DNA of 64,000 bases from positions 3,733,734 to 3,797,733 of the forward strand of contig CP011020.1 in assembly GCA_001023535.1 (NCBI GenBank), read 5' to 3'. A program made the position numbers and the translations under genes. Below are positions 46,900-57,299 of the stretch, one piece after another. The first letter of the stretch is position 1, and every line of letters begins with the position of its first letter. The notes under the pieces are model-generated. The model had not been told where the DNA came from. It saw only the letters and a list, made by a program, of their open reading frames with translations, and made no database searches. Source of the stretch: Pseudomonas chlororaphis (GTDB lineage Bacteria; Pseudomonadota; Gammaproteobacteria; Pseudomonadales; Pseudomonadaceae).

Positions 46900-47577
46900 T
46901 CAAACCGCACTGATCCGCCCACCTATCTGGCTGCCTGTATCAAGATTTTCATAGAAGTACGGAGTGAATCCGGCTCGCTTCATCGCCTGCTGGGTTTCAA
47001 CGATGTCGTATTCAACCCGGTGCAGCTCGAACGCCTCACCGTCCCAGGTCGCGAAACCGGCCCGAGCATCACCATCACGGGGCTGGCCGACTGAACCAGG
47101 GTTGCAGTAGACCTTGCCTTCGCCGCTCCACAGGTACTGGACATGAGTATGGCCCGAGGCGAAGTAGCGGCCAGGCAAGGGCGAAAAATACGCCTGCGAA
47201 GGTCGCACGTACTCATCCAGCGGATCGTTCCAGCCACCGTGGACGATGCTCACCCCCTGTTGGTTCGAGCGCTGCGCAAGCGAGCCCAGCCAGGCCAGGT
47301 TCTGCGCCGTGACGACGCCTTGCTGGTAGTCCAGGCAGGCATTGGCGCTGTTGGAACGAGGGCATCGCTCATGCTTGGCCAGGTACCAGTCGTGGTTGCC
47401 CATCACCGAGAAGACGTCCCGCTCGCGCAGGGCGTCGCAGCATTCGTTGACCTGGCTGTAGTAACCGGCGGTGTCGCCCAAGCAGATGATCTGTGTAACA
47501 CCCAGTTCGTCGAGCTTGGCCAGCACTGTCCGAAGGGCGCTGTAATTGCCATGTACGTCAGAAATGATCCCGATCAT
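46900..47577 (-). CDS. Calcineurin-like metallophosphoesterase in the glycan cluster
   Basis: YfcE/MJ0936-type phosphoesterase, 225 aa from the ATG at 47577 (MIGIISDVHGNYSAL). Metal-binding motifs are complete: DVHGN (about residues 7-11), GDTAGYY, GNHDWY and GHTHVQY; SIVHGG is also present. The substrate is unknown. It overlaps the 3' end of the ATP-grasp gene by 20 bases and precedes the aminotransferase by 51 bp. In this context it may remove a phosphate from a sugar or an acyl intermediate, but that is a guess. Confidence 0.8.
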   Translation of the reverse strand: MIGIISDVHGNYSALRTVLAKLDELGVTQIICLGDTAGYYSQVNECCDALRERDVFSVMGNHDWYLAKHERCPRSNSANACLDYQQGVVTAQNLAWLGSLAQRSNQQGVSIVHGGWNDPLDEYVRPSQAYFSPLPGRYFASGHTHVQYLWSGEGKVYCNPGSVGQPRDGDARAGFATWDGEAFELHRVEYDIVETQQAMKRAGFTPYFYENLDTGSQIGGRISAV

Positions 47578-48535
47578 AGACAATGAAGTCCTCTATATAA
47601 CGAACAGCGAAACCACTGCGCAGCGTAGGCCGGGCCAGCGTCTTGCCGTGCAGGTAATAGTCCAGGCACATGGCCGCCTCGTTGTAGCCGAATGCGCGGC
47701 GTATCGAACTGGTCGAGGAGATCCGCGGATTGATCTCCAGCAGGCGCCAGGAACCGTCGCCGCCACGCCGGAACTGCAAGTTGGTCGGCCCCTCAGGCTT
47801 GAAGGCACGGCATAACCTGACCACCACCTGTTCCAGCGAATCGTCCTGATACACCCAAGCCTTGGCGGTGGAGCCATCCGAGGCCAGGCGGCGCTGGAAG
47901 GCAATGATCGGCCCGGGGTCGCCGCGACCGTCGCCAAACGCCGCCACGGTGAACTCGTCGGCCGCGCTGCCAATGATCGGTTGGGCCATGAGGTACTCAC
48001 CCAGCAACGGCGCGTGAGGCGTGAAGTCGCGCTCCTCGCGAACCCAGACCAGCCCCTTGGAAGCGTAGCTCCTGCGTGGCTTGAGCAGGAACGGCAGGCC
48101 CAGCGCGGCCGTGAGCGAATGAAAGTCCCCGGACAGCAGGCTGGGAATACGGCAGGCATCCCCCAGCGCCACCAGCGCCTGGTCCATGGCCCATTTATCC
48201 CGGGAAAGGTCGATCAGGTGCGAATTGTTGAGCACCACCCGGCAGTCAAGCGTGGCCAACAACGCGCGGTTGTCCGACAGCCAATGGAGGTCCTGTTCGA
48301 TCCCCGGAATCAGCAGGTCAACCTTGTGCCGGGCCAGGGTGTCGCCCAGCCATTGGCCATATCCCGGGTCAGCGGTCAGCGGGGCTTGCTCGAATGCATC
48401 GCTCCAGGCGCGCCCGACAGCGTCGTCGTAGATATCGGTGCCGATCAGCCGGACAGAGGCATCCGCCGCACGCAAGGACTTGAGCAGGCCATAGCCCATG
48501 ATGGCCCCTACGCCAGTCACCATGACGGTCTTCAT
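47558..48535 (-). CDS. ATP-grasp family ligase-like protein
   Basis: Protein of 325 aa with an N-terminal Rossmann-like pre-ATP-grasp domain (MKTVMVTGVGAIMGYGLLKS) and an ATP-grasp fold: LPFLLKPRRSYASKGLVWV (ATP-binding lysine), EYLMAQPIIGSAADEFTVA, and RLLEINPRISST (metal-binding Glu/Asn). The family is annotated as carbamoyl-phosphate-synthase-like and makes amide or similar bonds with ATP. Its substrate here is unknown. The ATG overlaps the stop of the epimerase-like gene (ATGA), so translation is coupled. An amide ligase acting on the amino sugar is possible. Confidence 0.75.
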   Translation of the reverse strand: MKTVMVTGVGAIMGYGLLKSLRAADASVRLIGTDIYDDAVGRAWSDAFEQAPLTADPGYGQWLGDTLARHKVDLLIPGIEQDLHWLSDNRALLATLDCRVVLNNSHLIDLSRDKWAMDQALVALGDACRIPSLLSGDFHSLTAALGLPFLLKPRRSYASKGLVWVREERDFTPHAPLLGEYLMAQPIIGSAADEFTVAAFGDGRGDPGPIIAFQRRLASDGSTAKAWVYQDDSLEQVVVRLCRAFKPEGPTNLQFRRGGDGSWRLLEINPRISSTSSIRRAFGYNEAAMCLDYYLHGKTLARPTLRSGFAVRYIEDFIVYDRDHF

Positions 48536-49380
48536 GCCAGGGTCTCCCGGTGCGCTCGCATCAACTCGAATCCCTGGCGAATGTCGATTCGCGGGGTGAA
48601 ACCCGTTTGCTCGTGGAGCGCCTGCAAATCGTCGAAGGGCGGCAGGTCGGGGATGTCGTTTTTTTCCGCCAGGAAGCGGACGTCCAGCGGCTTGCCAAAT
48701 GCTTCGAACGCGGCCTGGGCGATCTCGGAAAGACGCGGGGATTGCGGATGGCCGCAGTTGAACAGCCCTGTAACGCCCTGGGTCGCTACCCGTGCGCAGA
48801 GCTCGGCAAGGTCGTTCAGGTGCAAGTAGTTGCGCTTGGCGTCGTTGCGGCCATACAGCTCGACGGCCTGCCCCGCCTGCGCCTTGTCGGCCATGGCATA
48901 CAACAGCGGTTGATGGGAGCGGCACTGCTCGTCACTGCCGTAGACCTGGCTGATGCGCAGGATGCTCAACGCCATGCCGCGCTCCTGGCAGTACAGGCTC
49001 GCCACTTCCTCGGCATGGCGCTTGGACAGCGAGTAGATGCCAAAGTAGGGATCCGTCACCTGGTCGCAGGCCGAACGCGACGACAGCAAGATGAAATGGC
49101 GGGCCCCGCATTGTTCCGCCAGGCGACAGGCCGCCAGCGTACCCACGCTGTTGACCAGCTCGGCGCGAACCAGCTCATCCGGCTGGCGCCCGCCGAAATC
49201 GGCAGCGGCCAACACGACAACGTCGAAGCGCTCATCGCAGGCGACGGGTGCCTGGGCACTCAAGTCGAAGGCGATGTCGGCATCCCGGCGCCCCGCCAAC
49301 CTGACCTGGCCATGGCGCGACAAGCCGCGGGCAACCGCCTGGCCGATGACCGAGGTACTTCCGATGACCAGGCTTCTCAT
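48532..49380 (-). CDS. NAD(P)-dependent sugar epimerase/reductase (SDR, RmlD-like)
   Basis: Extended short-chain dehydrogenase, 282 aa from the ATG at 49380. The nucleotide-binding N-terminus is MRSLVIGSTSVIGQAVARGL; the catalytic YxxxK motif is YSLSK (in YFGIYSLSKRHAEEV); ISQVYG and LNDLAELCARVA follow. It most resembles RmlD/NAD-dependent epimerases acting on nucleotide sugars; reaction and substrate are not certain. It overlaps the methyltransferase and ATP-grasp genes by 4 bases on each side. Confidence 0.78.
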   Translation of the reverse strand: MRSLVIGSTSVIGQAVARGLSRHGQVRLAGRRDADIAFDLSAQAPVACDERFDVVVLAAADFGGRQPDELVRAELVNSVGTLAACRLAEQCGARHFILLSSRSACDQVTDPYFGIYSLSKRHAEEVASLYCQERGMALSILRISQVYGSDEQCRSHQPLLYAMADKAQAGQAVELYGRNDAKRNYLHLNDLAELCARVATQGVTGLFNCGHPQSPRLSEIAQAAFEAFGKPLDVRFLAEKNDIPDLPPFDDLQALHEQTGFTPRIDIRQGFELMRAHRETLA

Positions 49381-50105
49381 GACGCAGCGACTGTCGCTTC
49401 GAGCATGAGCGCGCAACTGAGCTCCGGGTAATCGATCCCCACGGTGCACATGGCCTGGACGATGTCCGCCCCCAGGTTCAATTCCTTCAGTTGACCGGTG
49501 GTGAAAGGCTTGAGGAACACGCCTTCCTTGCGCACCACCTCAAGCCCTGCGGCTTGCAGCTCGGCCGTCAGGGACTGTAGCGAATAGCTGCGCACATGAC
49601 CCAGTTCCAGATCGCCGCTGCCCAGCGCCATCATGTCGTCAAGCAACCCGGCAGCATGGCCGAAGCGCCGATGCAGGGACTCGCCATTGGGCACCAGCAC
49701 GAAGCAACGCCCCCCCGGCGCCAGGAAACGCTTGAACCGTTGCAGCACGACCTGCGGATCATCGACGTGCTCAAGCACGAAGCCCATCACGATGAGATCG
49801 AAACGCTGGTCGGTGTCGAAGGTCTCGAAATAACTTTCGACAATCTCGGCCGGGCTGTCCGGGTACTGGGCCTTGAACTGGGCGATCACCGAGGCGGAGC
49901 CGTCGATGACCGTGTGTTTGCTGAAGAACTTCGAGAAGCGATGGGTACTGAAACCATGGCCCACGCCGAGCTCCAGCAGGCTTTGCGCCTGGGTGCACAG
50001 CGCCATGATGCGTTGGGGATACCAATTGAGAATGATGTTGTTGTCATACGCATAGCCAAAGCTGTCGCTGTAGGCGGCGATGAAGGTATCAAGATCGTTG
50101 CTCAT
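49377..50105 (-). CDS. SAM-dependent methyltransferase
   Basis: Class I methyltransferase, 242 aa. SAM-binding motif I is SLLELGVGHGFST (about residues 41-53); FDLIVMGFVLEHVDDP and LAPGGRCFVLVPNGES are motifs II/III. The C-terminal third is specific to sugar methyltransferases of surface-glycan clusters. P. syringae flagellin glycan carries an O-methyl group on the viosamine, which makes a sugar methylation role attractive but unproven. It follows the giant glycosyltransferase by 43 bp. Confidence 0.8.
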   Translation of the reverse strand: MSNDLDTFIAAYSDSFGYAYDNNIILNWYPQRIMALCTQAQSLLELGVGHGFSTHRFSKFFSKHTVIDGSASVIAQFKAQYPDSPAEIVESYFETFDTDQRFDLIVMGFVLEHVDDPQVVLQRFKRFLAPGGRCFVLVPNGESLHRRFGHAAGLLDDMMALGSGDLELGHVRSYSLQSLTAELQAAGLEVVRKEGVFLKPFTTGQLKELNLGADIVQAMCTVGIDYPELSCALMLEATVAAS

Positions 50106-50148
50106 GTCACTGCACTCCGCTGGGCGGCCAAATAGTCATCGGTACGGT

Positions 50149-53100
50149 TCAATCAGCCAGCCAGGCCTGTCGCCAGGCGTCCAGGCGCTCACCTTCGAGC
50201 AGCCACTGGGCACGCACGGCCGACTGCAAGGCGTCTCCCAGGGTCGCCGAGGCCTCACGATCCTCCAGGTGCAGGCGAATCGTGCGGATCCAGTCTTGCG
50301 CCTCGTTGCTCACGCGCGACAGCGGCAATACCTCGCCACCGACAAACCCCGGCACCCGGCTGCAAATGACCGGATGCCCGCAAGCGGCATGCTGCAGGAC
50401 GCGCAGGTCGGCCGAGCAGGCGTTGCCCAGGGTTTCGGCCATCGGTACCAAGGCAAGATCAAGGTTCAATGCGGCCAGGGCGCCCGCCAACTGCTGCTGC
50501 CCGACACCCGGGTGCAGTTCTGCCACGAAAGGCCGCATGGCCGCCGGACAGTCGCCCAGCACCACCCAGTCCACTTCACCGGCCAACGCTGGCAGCACAT
50601 CGGCCAACAGCTCGGCGTCCTTGCCACCCAGCCAGCCCAGGCGCGGCCTGACGCCTACGGCACGCTTGCTCTGCAGGCGCCCCCAGGCGGCCGGCAGCAG
50701 GGTTTCCACCACGCGAATATCATCGTGCTGGCCCTGCAACAGTTCGGCCAGCGCCGGCGAAGAGACCAATACCCGATCCGCCTGTAGCAGCCCGAACCGC
50801 AGGCGCTCCAACAGCTCATCGGCAGAGTAATCGCCTTTCAATTCCATCTGCGGCAAGTAACCGTCCAGGTCGTAGACCGTGAACGCTTTGGAAAACGCCC
50901 TCAGACGGCTCAGGGCCAACAGCCCCGCGTCATCCAGAGGCCGCTGCAACACTACGGTGGCCGGCGCCAGGCGCTCGATCTCCACCGCCGACAACACCGT
51001 TGAAACCGCCGTACCCTCGACCTCCCCGGCTTCCAGCATGGCCCGCAACGGCTGGATCAGCCGCGAGTGCCCCGTCGCCTGCGGGTCAGTGATGCAAACC
51101 AGCAGCCTCGGCACGCTGCCTTGCAGCGGATACCAGCTCAGGTCGTTGTTTTCCAGGGTAAAGCCCTCACCGGCACGCAGCGAGAAATTGGCGTTGTAGC
51201 CAGGGTCGCGGGCCAACTGCGGCATCCAGCGGGCGAACAACGCGTCCTCCTGCTCGCGGCTCGCACGGGGGGCCGGCAGCGGGTCGACCAACAGGCGTGC
51301 GAAAGGCGTCCAGACGTTCAGGTACCCCGCCTGGTACAACTTCAGGCACAGATCGATAGGAGCCCAGGGCGCCAACAACGGATCGGTGTCGAAGCCGCCC
51401 GCCTCGAGGAACAACGCTCGACGCAGCATCAGGCACTCACCGTCCACCGCGCAGCAGCTCTGCTCAAGCCCCAGCCGCCCCATGTAGCCCGCCACCTGGG
51501 ATGACACGCCCTCGAAAGCCCGACCGACCGTTCCTCCCAACCCCAGCACCAGGCCCGCCTGACGAATGCGCCCCTGGTTGTCCTGGGACTTGCCGCCCAC
51601 GGCGCCGACTTCCGGGCGCTGGGCCTGGTTGAGCAACGCGTGCAACCAGCCGGGTTCCAGCACGGCGGCATGGGCATCGAGCCACAGCAGGTACTCGCCA
51701 CGCGCTTCCTGCGCCGCCGCATTGCACATGGCTGCACGGGATTGTCCCGGCATGAAACGCAACACCTGGAAACGGCCTTCGCCCATCTCCTCGACTAGCG
51801 CCAGCCACTCCAGCAAGGCAGGGTCGTCGCCGCCCGGCTCGACCAGTAAGACTTCGAAGTCCACGGCGCTGGTCTGGATCAGCAGGCTTTCCAGGCAACG
51901 CTGGAAATTGACCAGTTGCCCTTCGAGGTAGATCACAATGCTGACCGAGGCCTGGCGCTCATGGCCGTAGTCGATGCGGTAGCCGCCGGGCTGCATGTCC
52001 AGGGCGATCGCCTGCCCTTGAACGTAGCCACGCGCCTGCAGATGCGCGTCGATGACCGCACGCTCATCGGCGCAGTCCGACGGCCTCGGCTCGTTGGCGA
52101 TCAGCAGGGGCTCGCTGACATGCCCCACGCTCTGCCCACCTTGCTCGCTGATCAGGCGCAACTGATAGGCCAGCTCAAAGGCTCCGCCGCAGGTCTCGTC
52201 AAAACCGCACAGCTGCACCAGCGCTTCGCGACGGTACATCCAGTGACGGGAAAAACTGGCCGGGTTGGCCAACAGCAAGTCCAGGTTCAGATCGGGGCGC
52301 AGCGCGACATTGACCACGCCAGCCATGCGCAGCGCCTCGTCGGCGTACACCGCCAGGCAATTGTCGGGGGCGTCGAGCAGGTTGAGCGCCGTCACCTGCA
52401 AGCCTGCGGCTACGAACTCCTCCCCCGCCTCGACCATCATCACCCAGTCGCTCTGGATGCCAGCGAGCAAGCCATTGATCGCAGTCACCGGCTGCCTCGG
52501 ATCACAGTCCAACCACTGGACGTTGGCGCGCGCCGGATCGACGCTGCCCATCACGCACACATGGATGCGCTGGTACAACTGTCGATCCAGGCTGTCGAGG
52601 GTGTGCGCCAATGCAAGCGGGTTGCCGTCATCGCGGACCAGGACCGTGAAGCTGGGGGCCGTTGGGATCGCCAAGCGCTCGTTGACCAGGCGCAACTGCT
52701 GGGCCGTCGGGTAGCGCTGGCGCAACCAGTCGAGCGCCCCCAGGCGGTTGCCGACGGCTTCCCGGGCGGCGGTCGCCTGGGTCCGGGCAATGAACACATC
52801 CAGTTGCTGCCAGAAAGACGCGGTGCGCTCAACGTAACGCGGCAAAGCGTCGCCGAGGCTGGCCCGGGCATGCGCCAACGGGTCCGGCTGGTCGAGCATG
52901 GCAAAGCCCACACTGCCGAAGAAACTGGTGTCGAGCAGCGGCTGGTCGACGCCATGCCCCGGAATGAAGATCACCGGGCAGCCGCACAGCACCGCCATCA
53001 CGCAGGTCATCGACCACTCGTAGGAATACATCACCTCGGCCTTGCGCAATACCTTGGCCAACTCAGGCAGGGTCAGCGGATTGGCCATGCTCAGCAGACG

Positions 53101-53691
53101 AATGTCGGCGGGTAGTTGCGCGTAGTCGATCTTTTCCAGCGGGTGGCGGTTCTGATAGAGATAGCTACCCTCGCGCACAGCATCGGTGCCCACGCTGGAG
53201 AACATTTCGATGTCGATGGTCGGCAGGCACAGCAGGTCGCCGTCAGGGTCGCCCCGGTGCTCGGCGAGCCGGGCTGCGTAATAGAAAAACAAGTCGGTGG
53301 GCGCCGCGTCCATGCTGTTTCCGGTCAGGAAGCCCTCGAAATTCAGCAGAAAACGCGCCACGACCGAACAGTTCAGCGGATTGCCGGGGAACACCTCGGG
53401 GTACACCGCGATCGGCACTTTGCCGGCGGCCTTGTGGCGCTGTTTGATCGCGGAGGTGATCACCGGGGTCTTGAGGTCTGGATTGACCACGTCGCTGCCG
53501 CAGATGTAAGCCTCACGGCCACTGAGATTGAGCATGTGGCAAAGGTAATGCAGCGAGACCACGCCCGACGACGATTCACGGTAGGCAGGCGCGGCGAAAT
53601 AGTAGGGATGCTCGGGTTTGGCATACATCAGCCGCAAACGCGCCAACGCCTGTTCAAGCGAATGAGCGTCCAACTGCGCGGGGTTCGACAT
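50149..53691 (-). CDS. Third giant glycosyltransferase, multi-domain
   Basis: Cytosolic protein of 1180 aa. Residues 1-290 are an N-terminal domain not seen in the other two giant transferases here (HYLCHMLNLSGREAYICGSD, then CGCPVIFIPGHGVDQPLLDT), GT4-like in feel. A GT2-like domain runs from about 345 (FTVLVRDDGNPLALAHTL), a second from about 580 (VSIVIYLEGQLVNFQRCLES), and a C-terminal domain from about 870 (GWLGGKDAELLADVLPALAG, then HAACGHPVICSRVPGFVGGE) that resembles the C-terminus of the 1195-aa protein at 33-37 kb. The start is the ATG at 53691, with GGAG 9 bases upstream; the frame extends to 53970 but overlaps wbqC. Confidence 0.8.
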   Translation of the reverse strand: MSNPAQLDAHSLEQALARLRLMYAKPEHPYYFAAPAYRESSSGVVSLHYLCHMLNLSGREAYICGSDVVNPDLKTPVITSAIKQRHKAAGKVPIAVYPEVFPGNPLNCSVVARFLLNFEGFLTGNSMDAAPTDLFFYYAARLAEHRGDPDGDLLCLPTIDIEMFSSVGTDAVREGSYLYQNRHPLEKIDYAQLPADIRLLSMANPLTLPELAKVLRKAEVMYSYEWSMTCVMAVLCGCPVIFIPGHGVDQPLLDTSFFGSVGFAMLDQPDPLAHARASLGDALPRYVERTASFWQQLDVFIARTQATAAREAVGNRLGALDWLRQRYPTAQQLRLVNERLAIPTAPSFTVLVRDDGNPLALAHTLDSLDRQLYQRIHVCVMGSVDPARANVQWLDCDPRQPVTAINGLLAGIQSDWVMMVEAGEEFVAAGLQVTALNLLDAPDNCLAVYADEALRMAGVVNVALRPDLNLDLLLANPASFSRHWMYRREALVQLCGFDETCGGAFELAYQLRLISEQGGQSVGHVSEPLLIANEPRPSDCADERAVIDAHLQARGYVQGQAIALDMQPGGYRIDYGHERQASVSIVIYLEGQLVNFQRCLESLLIQTSAVDFEVLLVEPGGDDPALLEWLALVEEMGEGRFQVLRFMPGQSRAAMCNAAAQEARGEYLLWLDAHAAVLEPGWLHALLNQAQRPEVGAVGGKSQDNQGRIRQAGLVLGLGGTVGRAFEGVSSQVAGYMGRLGLEQSCCAVDGECLMLRRALFLEAGGFDTDPLLAPWAPIDLCLKLYQAGYLNVWTPFARLLVDPLPAPRASREQEDALFARWMPQLARDPGYNANFSLRAGEGFTLENNDLSWYPLQGSVPRLLVCITDPQATGHSRLIQPLRAMLEAGEVEGTAVSTVLSAVEIERLAPATVVLQRPLDDAGLLALSRLRAFSKAFTVYDLDGYLPQMELKGDYSADELLERLRFGLLQADRVLVSSPALAELLQGQHDDIRVVETLLPAAWGRLQSKRAVGVRPRLGWLGGKDAELLADVLPALAGEVDWVVLGDCPAAMRPFVAELHPGVGQQQLAGALAALNLDLALVPMAETLGNACSADLRVLQHAACGHPVICSRVPGFVGGEVLPLSRVSNEAQDWIRTIRLHLEDREASATLGDALQSAVRAQWLLEGERLDAWRQAWLAD

Positions 53692-53741
53692 CGGGTGCAT
53701 CTCCACAATCAAATCAAACAGGGTGTGACTGCAAGGCCCGC

Positions 53742-54443
53742 TCAGGCAGCCCCTCGCGTCATGAAAGCCGATGCATCCGCGCCGGTATTGAACAACAGGT
53801 CGATGACACTGACCGCGTGCTGGAAGTCGCCGTACACCTGCGGGTATTCGGGGTAGCCGGCGTAGCTCATGTACGACACTGTGATGCCTTGGGCGGCGAA
53901 CGCGGCTTCGTCGAGGTAATGGCTGGCTGCCGGTCCGGAAAGGTAATGCTCGGCACCGAGGGCCTGGCACAGGTGGATCAGACGCTCGTTCTTGCCCTCG
54001 ACCCCACCCAGGTCCTCAGAACGGTAAAGCGGTGTGTGGATGCCCAACAGGGGGCACAGGCCGGCGATGAACAGGTGGTTGATCCGGGTCAGGTGGGTCA
54101 GGTCGGCCGCCTGCTCGTAGAGCGCCCGAATCGGCGCTTGCATCTGCGCAAAATACGGCGCGCGTCGGTAGCTCTGCTCGATGGTTTTCCAGTGCGCGGC
54201 GGCCCAGCCCGGAGTGCTGATCTCGACTTCATTGATCAACTGGCCGAGGCGGCCCTTTTTCTTGACCGGGATACTCAGCCAATACTCGCCCTGGGCGGTC
54301 TTGATCTTGTTACGGTTGCGCCAGTCACTGCGGGTGTACTGGACGTCGTCGTACAGGATGAACGCATCGACGCTGCGGATCAGATCGAAGTAGCCCTTCC
54401 AGGGAATGTAGTTCGACTGCACCACTGCAATTTTCTTATGCAT
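53742..54443 (-). CDS. WbqC-family protein
   Basis: WbqC-like protein, 233 aa from the ATG at 54443. The family hallmark is the N-terminus KKIAVVQSNYIPWKGYFDLI, followed by AFILYDDVQYTRSDWRNRNKI and YLSGPAASHYLDEAAF. WbqC proteins occur in O-antigen and other glycan clusters; their reaction is not established to my knowledge. It is the first gene of the seven-gene cluster and has an RpoN-type site about 90 bases upstream. Confidence 0.82.
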   Translation of the reverse strand: MHKKIAVVQSNYIPWKGYFDLIRSVDAFILYDDVQYTRSDWRNRNKIKTAQGEYWLSIPVKKKGRLGQLINEVEISTPGWAAAHWKTIEQSYRRAPYFAQMQAPIRALYEQAADLTHLTRINHLFIAGLCPLLGIHTPLYRSEDLGGVEGKNERLIHLCQALGAEHYLSGPAASHYLDEAAFAAQGITVSYMSYAGYPEYPQVYGDFQHAVSVIDLLFNTGADASAFMTRGAA

Positions 54444-54534
54444 TCTGAATCTCACGTACGCAGCGGGAACCGGGGCTGAGCCCTGTCAAAAAGTCGCCAC
54501 AGAATGTGAATAAGCGGCGCACCGACCTCGGTCG

Positions 54535-54550
54535 AGCAAATCCCATACCA
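54535..54550 (-). promoter_or_regulatory. RpoN (sigma-54) promoter of the glycan cluster
   Basis: The minus strand reads TGGTATGGGATTTGCT. Against TGGCACG-N4-TTGCW it keeps TGG, A, G and TTGCT with exact spacing; two of the seven -24 bases differ. It is 92 bases before the wbqC ATG and behind the phhR stop. Confidence 0.68.
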
Positions 54551-54572
54551 ACTATTTCAGCCGCCGCTACGG

Positions 54573-56132
<1,560 letters not shown>

Positions 56133-56262
56133 AAGGAGGCCCGGGAGCTCGTTGTGGGTAGGATTTTTCTGAGACTGAGTGCAAATAACCGTCAAGATTA
56201 TGTGACAGCTGCAGGGCATTTCCCAGCTGAAAATCCAATCGGCATGGACGCACCGGCCCATC

Positions 56263-56280
56263 TGTAACGAAAAATTTACG
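56263..56280. promoter_or_regulatory. PhhR box in the phhR-phhA intergenic region
   Basis: TGTAAC-GAAAAA-TTTACG matches the TyrR/PhhR operator TGTAAA-N6-TTTACA at 10 of 12 arm positions. It is 137 bases before the phhA ATG and 131 before phhR, so it can serve both. A small stem (TTCCCC-CTGA-GGGGAA) lies at 56385-56400, next to the phhA ribosome site. No -24/-12 site was found in this gap. Confidence 0.7.
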
Positions 56281-56416
56281 AAACAGCGCCATTCCATCCA
56301 CCCACGTCGCCATGGCCCTGCTGCACATTCGTCTGCTTCGCGTTATCTCTACTGCATCGCTGGACATAACAACAAAACACGCCTTTCCCCCTGAGGGGAA
56401 TCAGCAGGAGAACAGC

Positions 56417-57202
56417 ATGAAGCAGACGCAGTACGTGGCCCGCGAGCCCGATGCGCAAGGTTTTATCGACTACCCCGCCGAAGAACATGCGGTGTGGAAC
56501 ACGCTGATCACCCGCCAGTTGAAAGTCATCGAGGGCCGCGCGTGCCAGGAATACCTCGACGGCATCGAAAAGCTCGGCCTGCCCCACGATCGCATCCCGC
56601 AACTGGGTGAAATCAATAAAGTGCTGGGCGAAACCACAGGCTGGCAAGTCGCCCGGGTGCCGGCGCTGATCCCCTTCCAGACCTTTTTTGAATTGCTGGC
56701 CAGCAAGCAGTTTCCGGTGGCGACCTTTATTCGTACCCGTGAAGAACTGGACTACCTGCAAGAGCCGGACATTTTCCACGAGATCTTCGGCCACTGTCCC
56801 CTGCTGACCAACCCCTGGTTCGCCGAATTCACCCACACCTACGGCAAGCTCGGTCTGCAGGCCTCCAAGGAAGAACGCGTCTACCTGGCGCGCCTGTACT
56901 GGATGACCATCGAGTTCGGCCTGGTGGACACGCCTCAGGGCCGACGCATCTACGGCGGTGGCATCCTGTCGTCCCCCAAGGAGACGGTGTACTGCCTGTC
57001 CGACGAGCCCGAGCACCAGGCGTTCGATCCGCTGGAAGCCATGCGCACGCCGTATCGCATCGACATCCTGCAACCGGTGTACTTCGTCCTTCCCGAACTC
57101 AAGCGCCTGTTCGACCTGGCCCATGAAGACATCATGAGCCTGGTCAAGCGCGGCCGGGAACTGGGCCTGCACACGCCGAAATTTCCGCCAAAAGCGGCCT
57201 GA
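56417..57202 (+). CDS. phhA: PhhA, phenylalanine 4-monooxygenase
   Basis: Iron- and tetrahydropterin-dependent hydroxylase turning phenylalanine into tyrosine, 261 aa. The iron ligands are present: His121 and His126 ([12 protein letters not shown]) and Glu166 ([10 protein letters not shown]). The protein has only the catalytic domain, as usual in bacteria. The start is the ATG at 56417, with AGGAG 7 bases upstream; a longer frame from 56312 is not supported. First gene of phhABC. Confidence 0.97.
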   Translation: MKQTQYVAREPDAQGFIDYPAEEHAVWNTLITRQLKVIEGRACQEYLDGIEKLGLPHDRIPQLGEINKVLGETTGWQVARVPALIPFQTFFELLASKQFPVATFIRTREELDYLQEPDIFHEIFGHCPLLTNPWFAEFTHTYGKLGLQASKEERVYLARLYWMTIEFGLVDTPQGRRIYGGGILSSPKETVYCLSDEPEHQAFDPLEAMRTPYRIDILQPVYFVLPELKRLFDLAHEDIMSLVKRGRELGLHTPKFPPKAA

Positions 57203-57299
57203 ATGGCTTTTTTTGAGCCCAATTGAGTCTGTTGCGCCGCACGGCTTTGCTTTAGCGTGGGCGCATCGACGTTCTACTCTTTCGATCCAGGAACACACC

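Noticed and set aside
53692..53970. Extension of the third giant glycosyltransferase upstream of 53691
   Set aside because: It overlaps the 3' end of the wbqC-family gene and encodes Arg/Pro-rich sequence. GGAG is well spaced for the ATG at 53691.
56281..56416. Sigma-54 promoter before phhA
   Set aside because: No GG and GC pair with 12-base spacing and flanking consensus was found; PhhR carries GAFEGA and should act with sigma-70.
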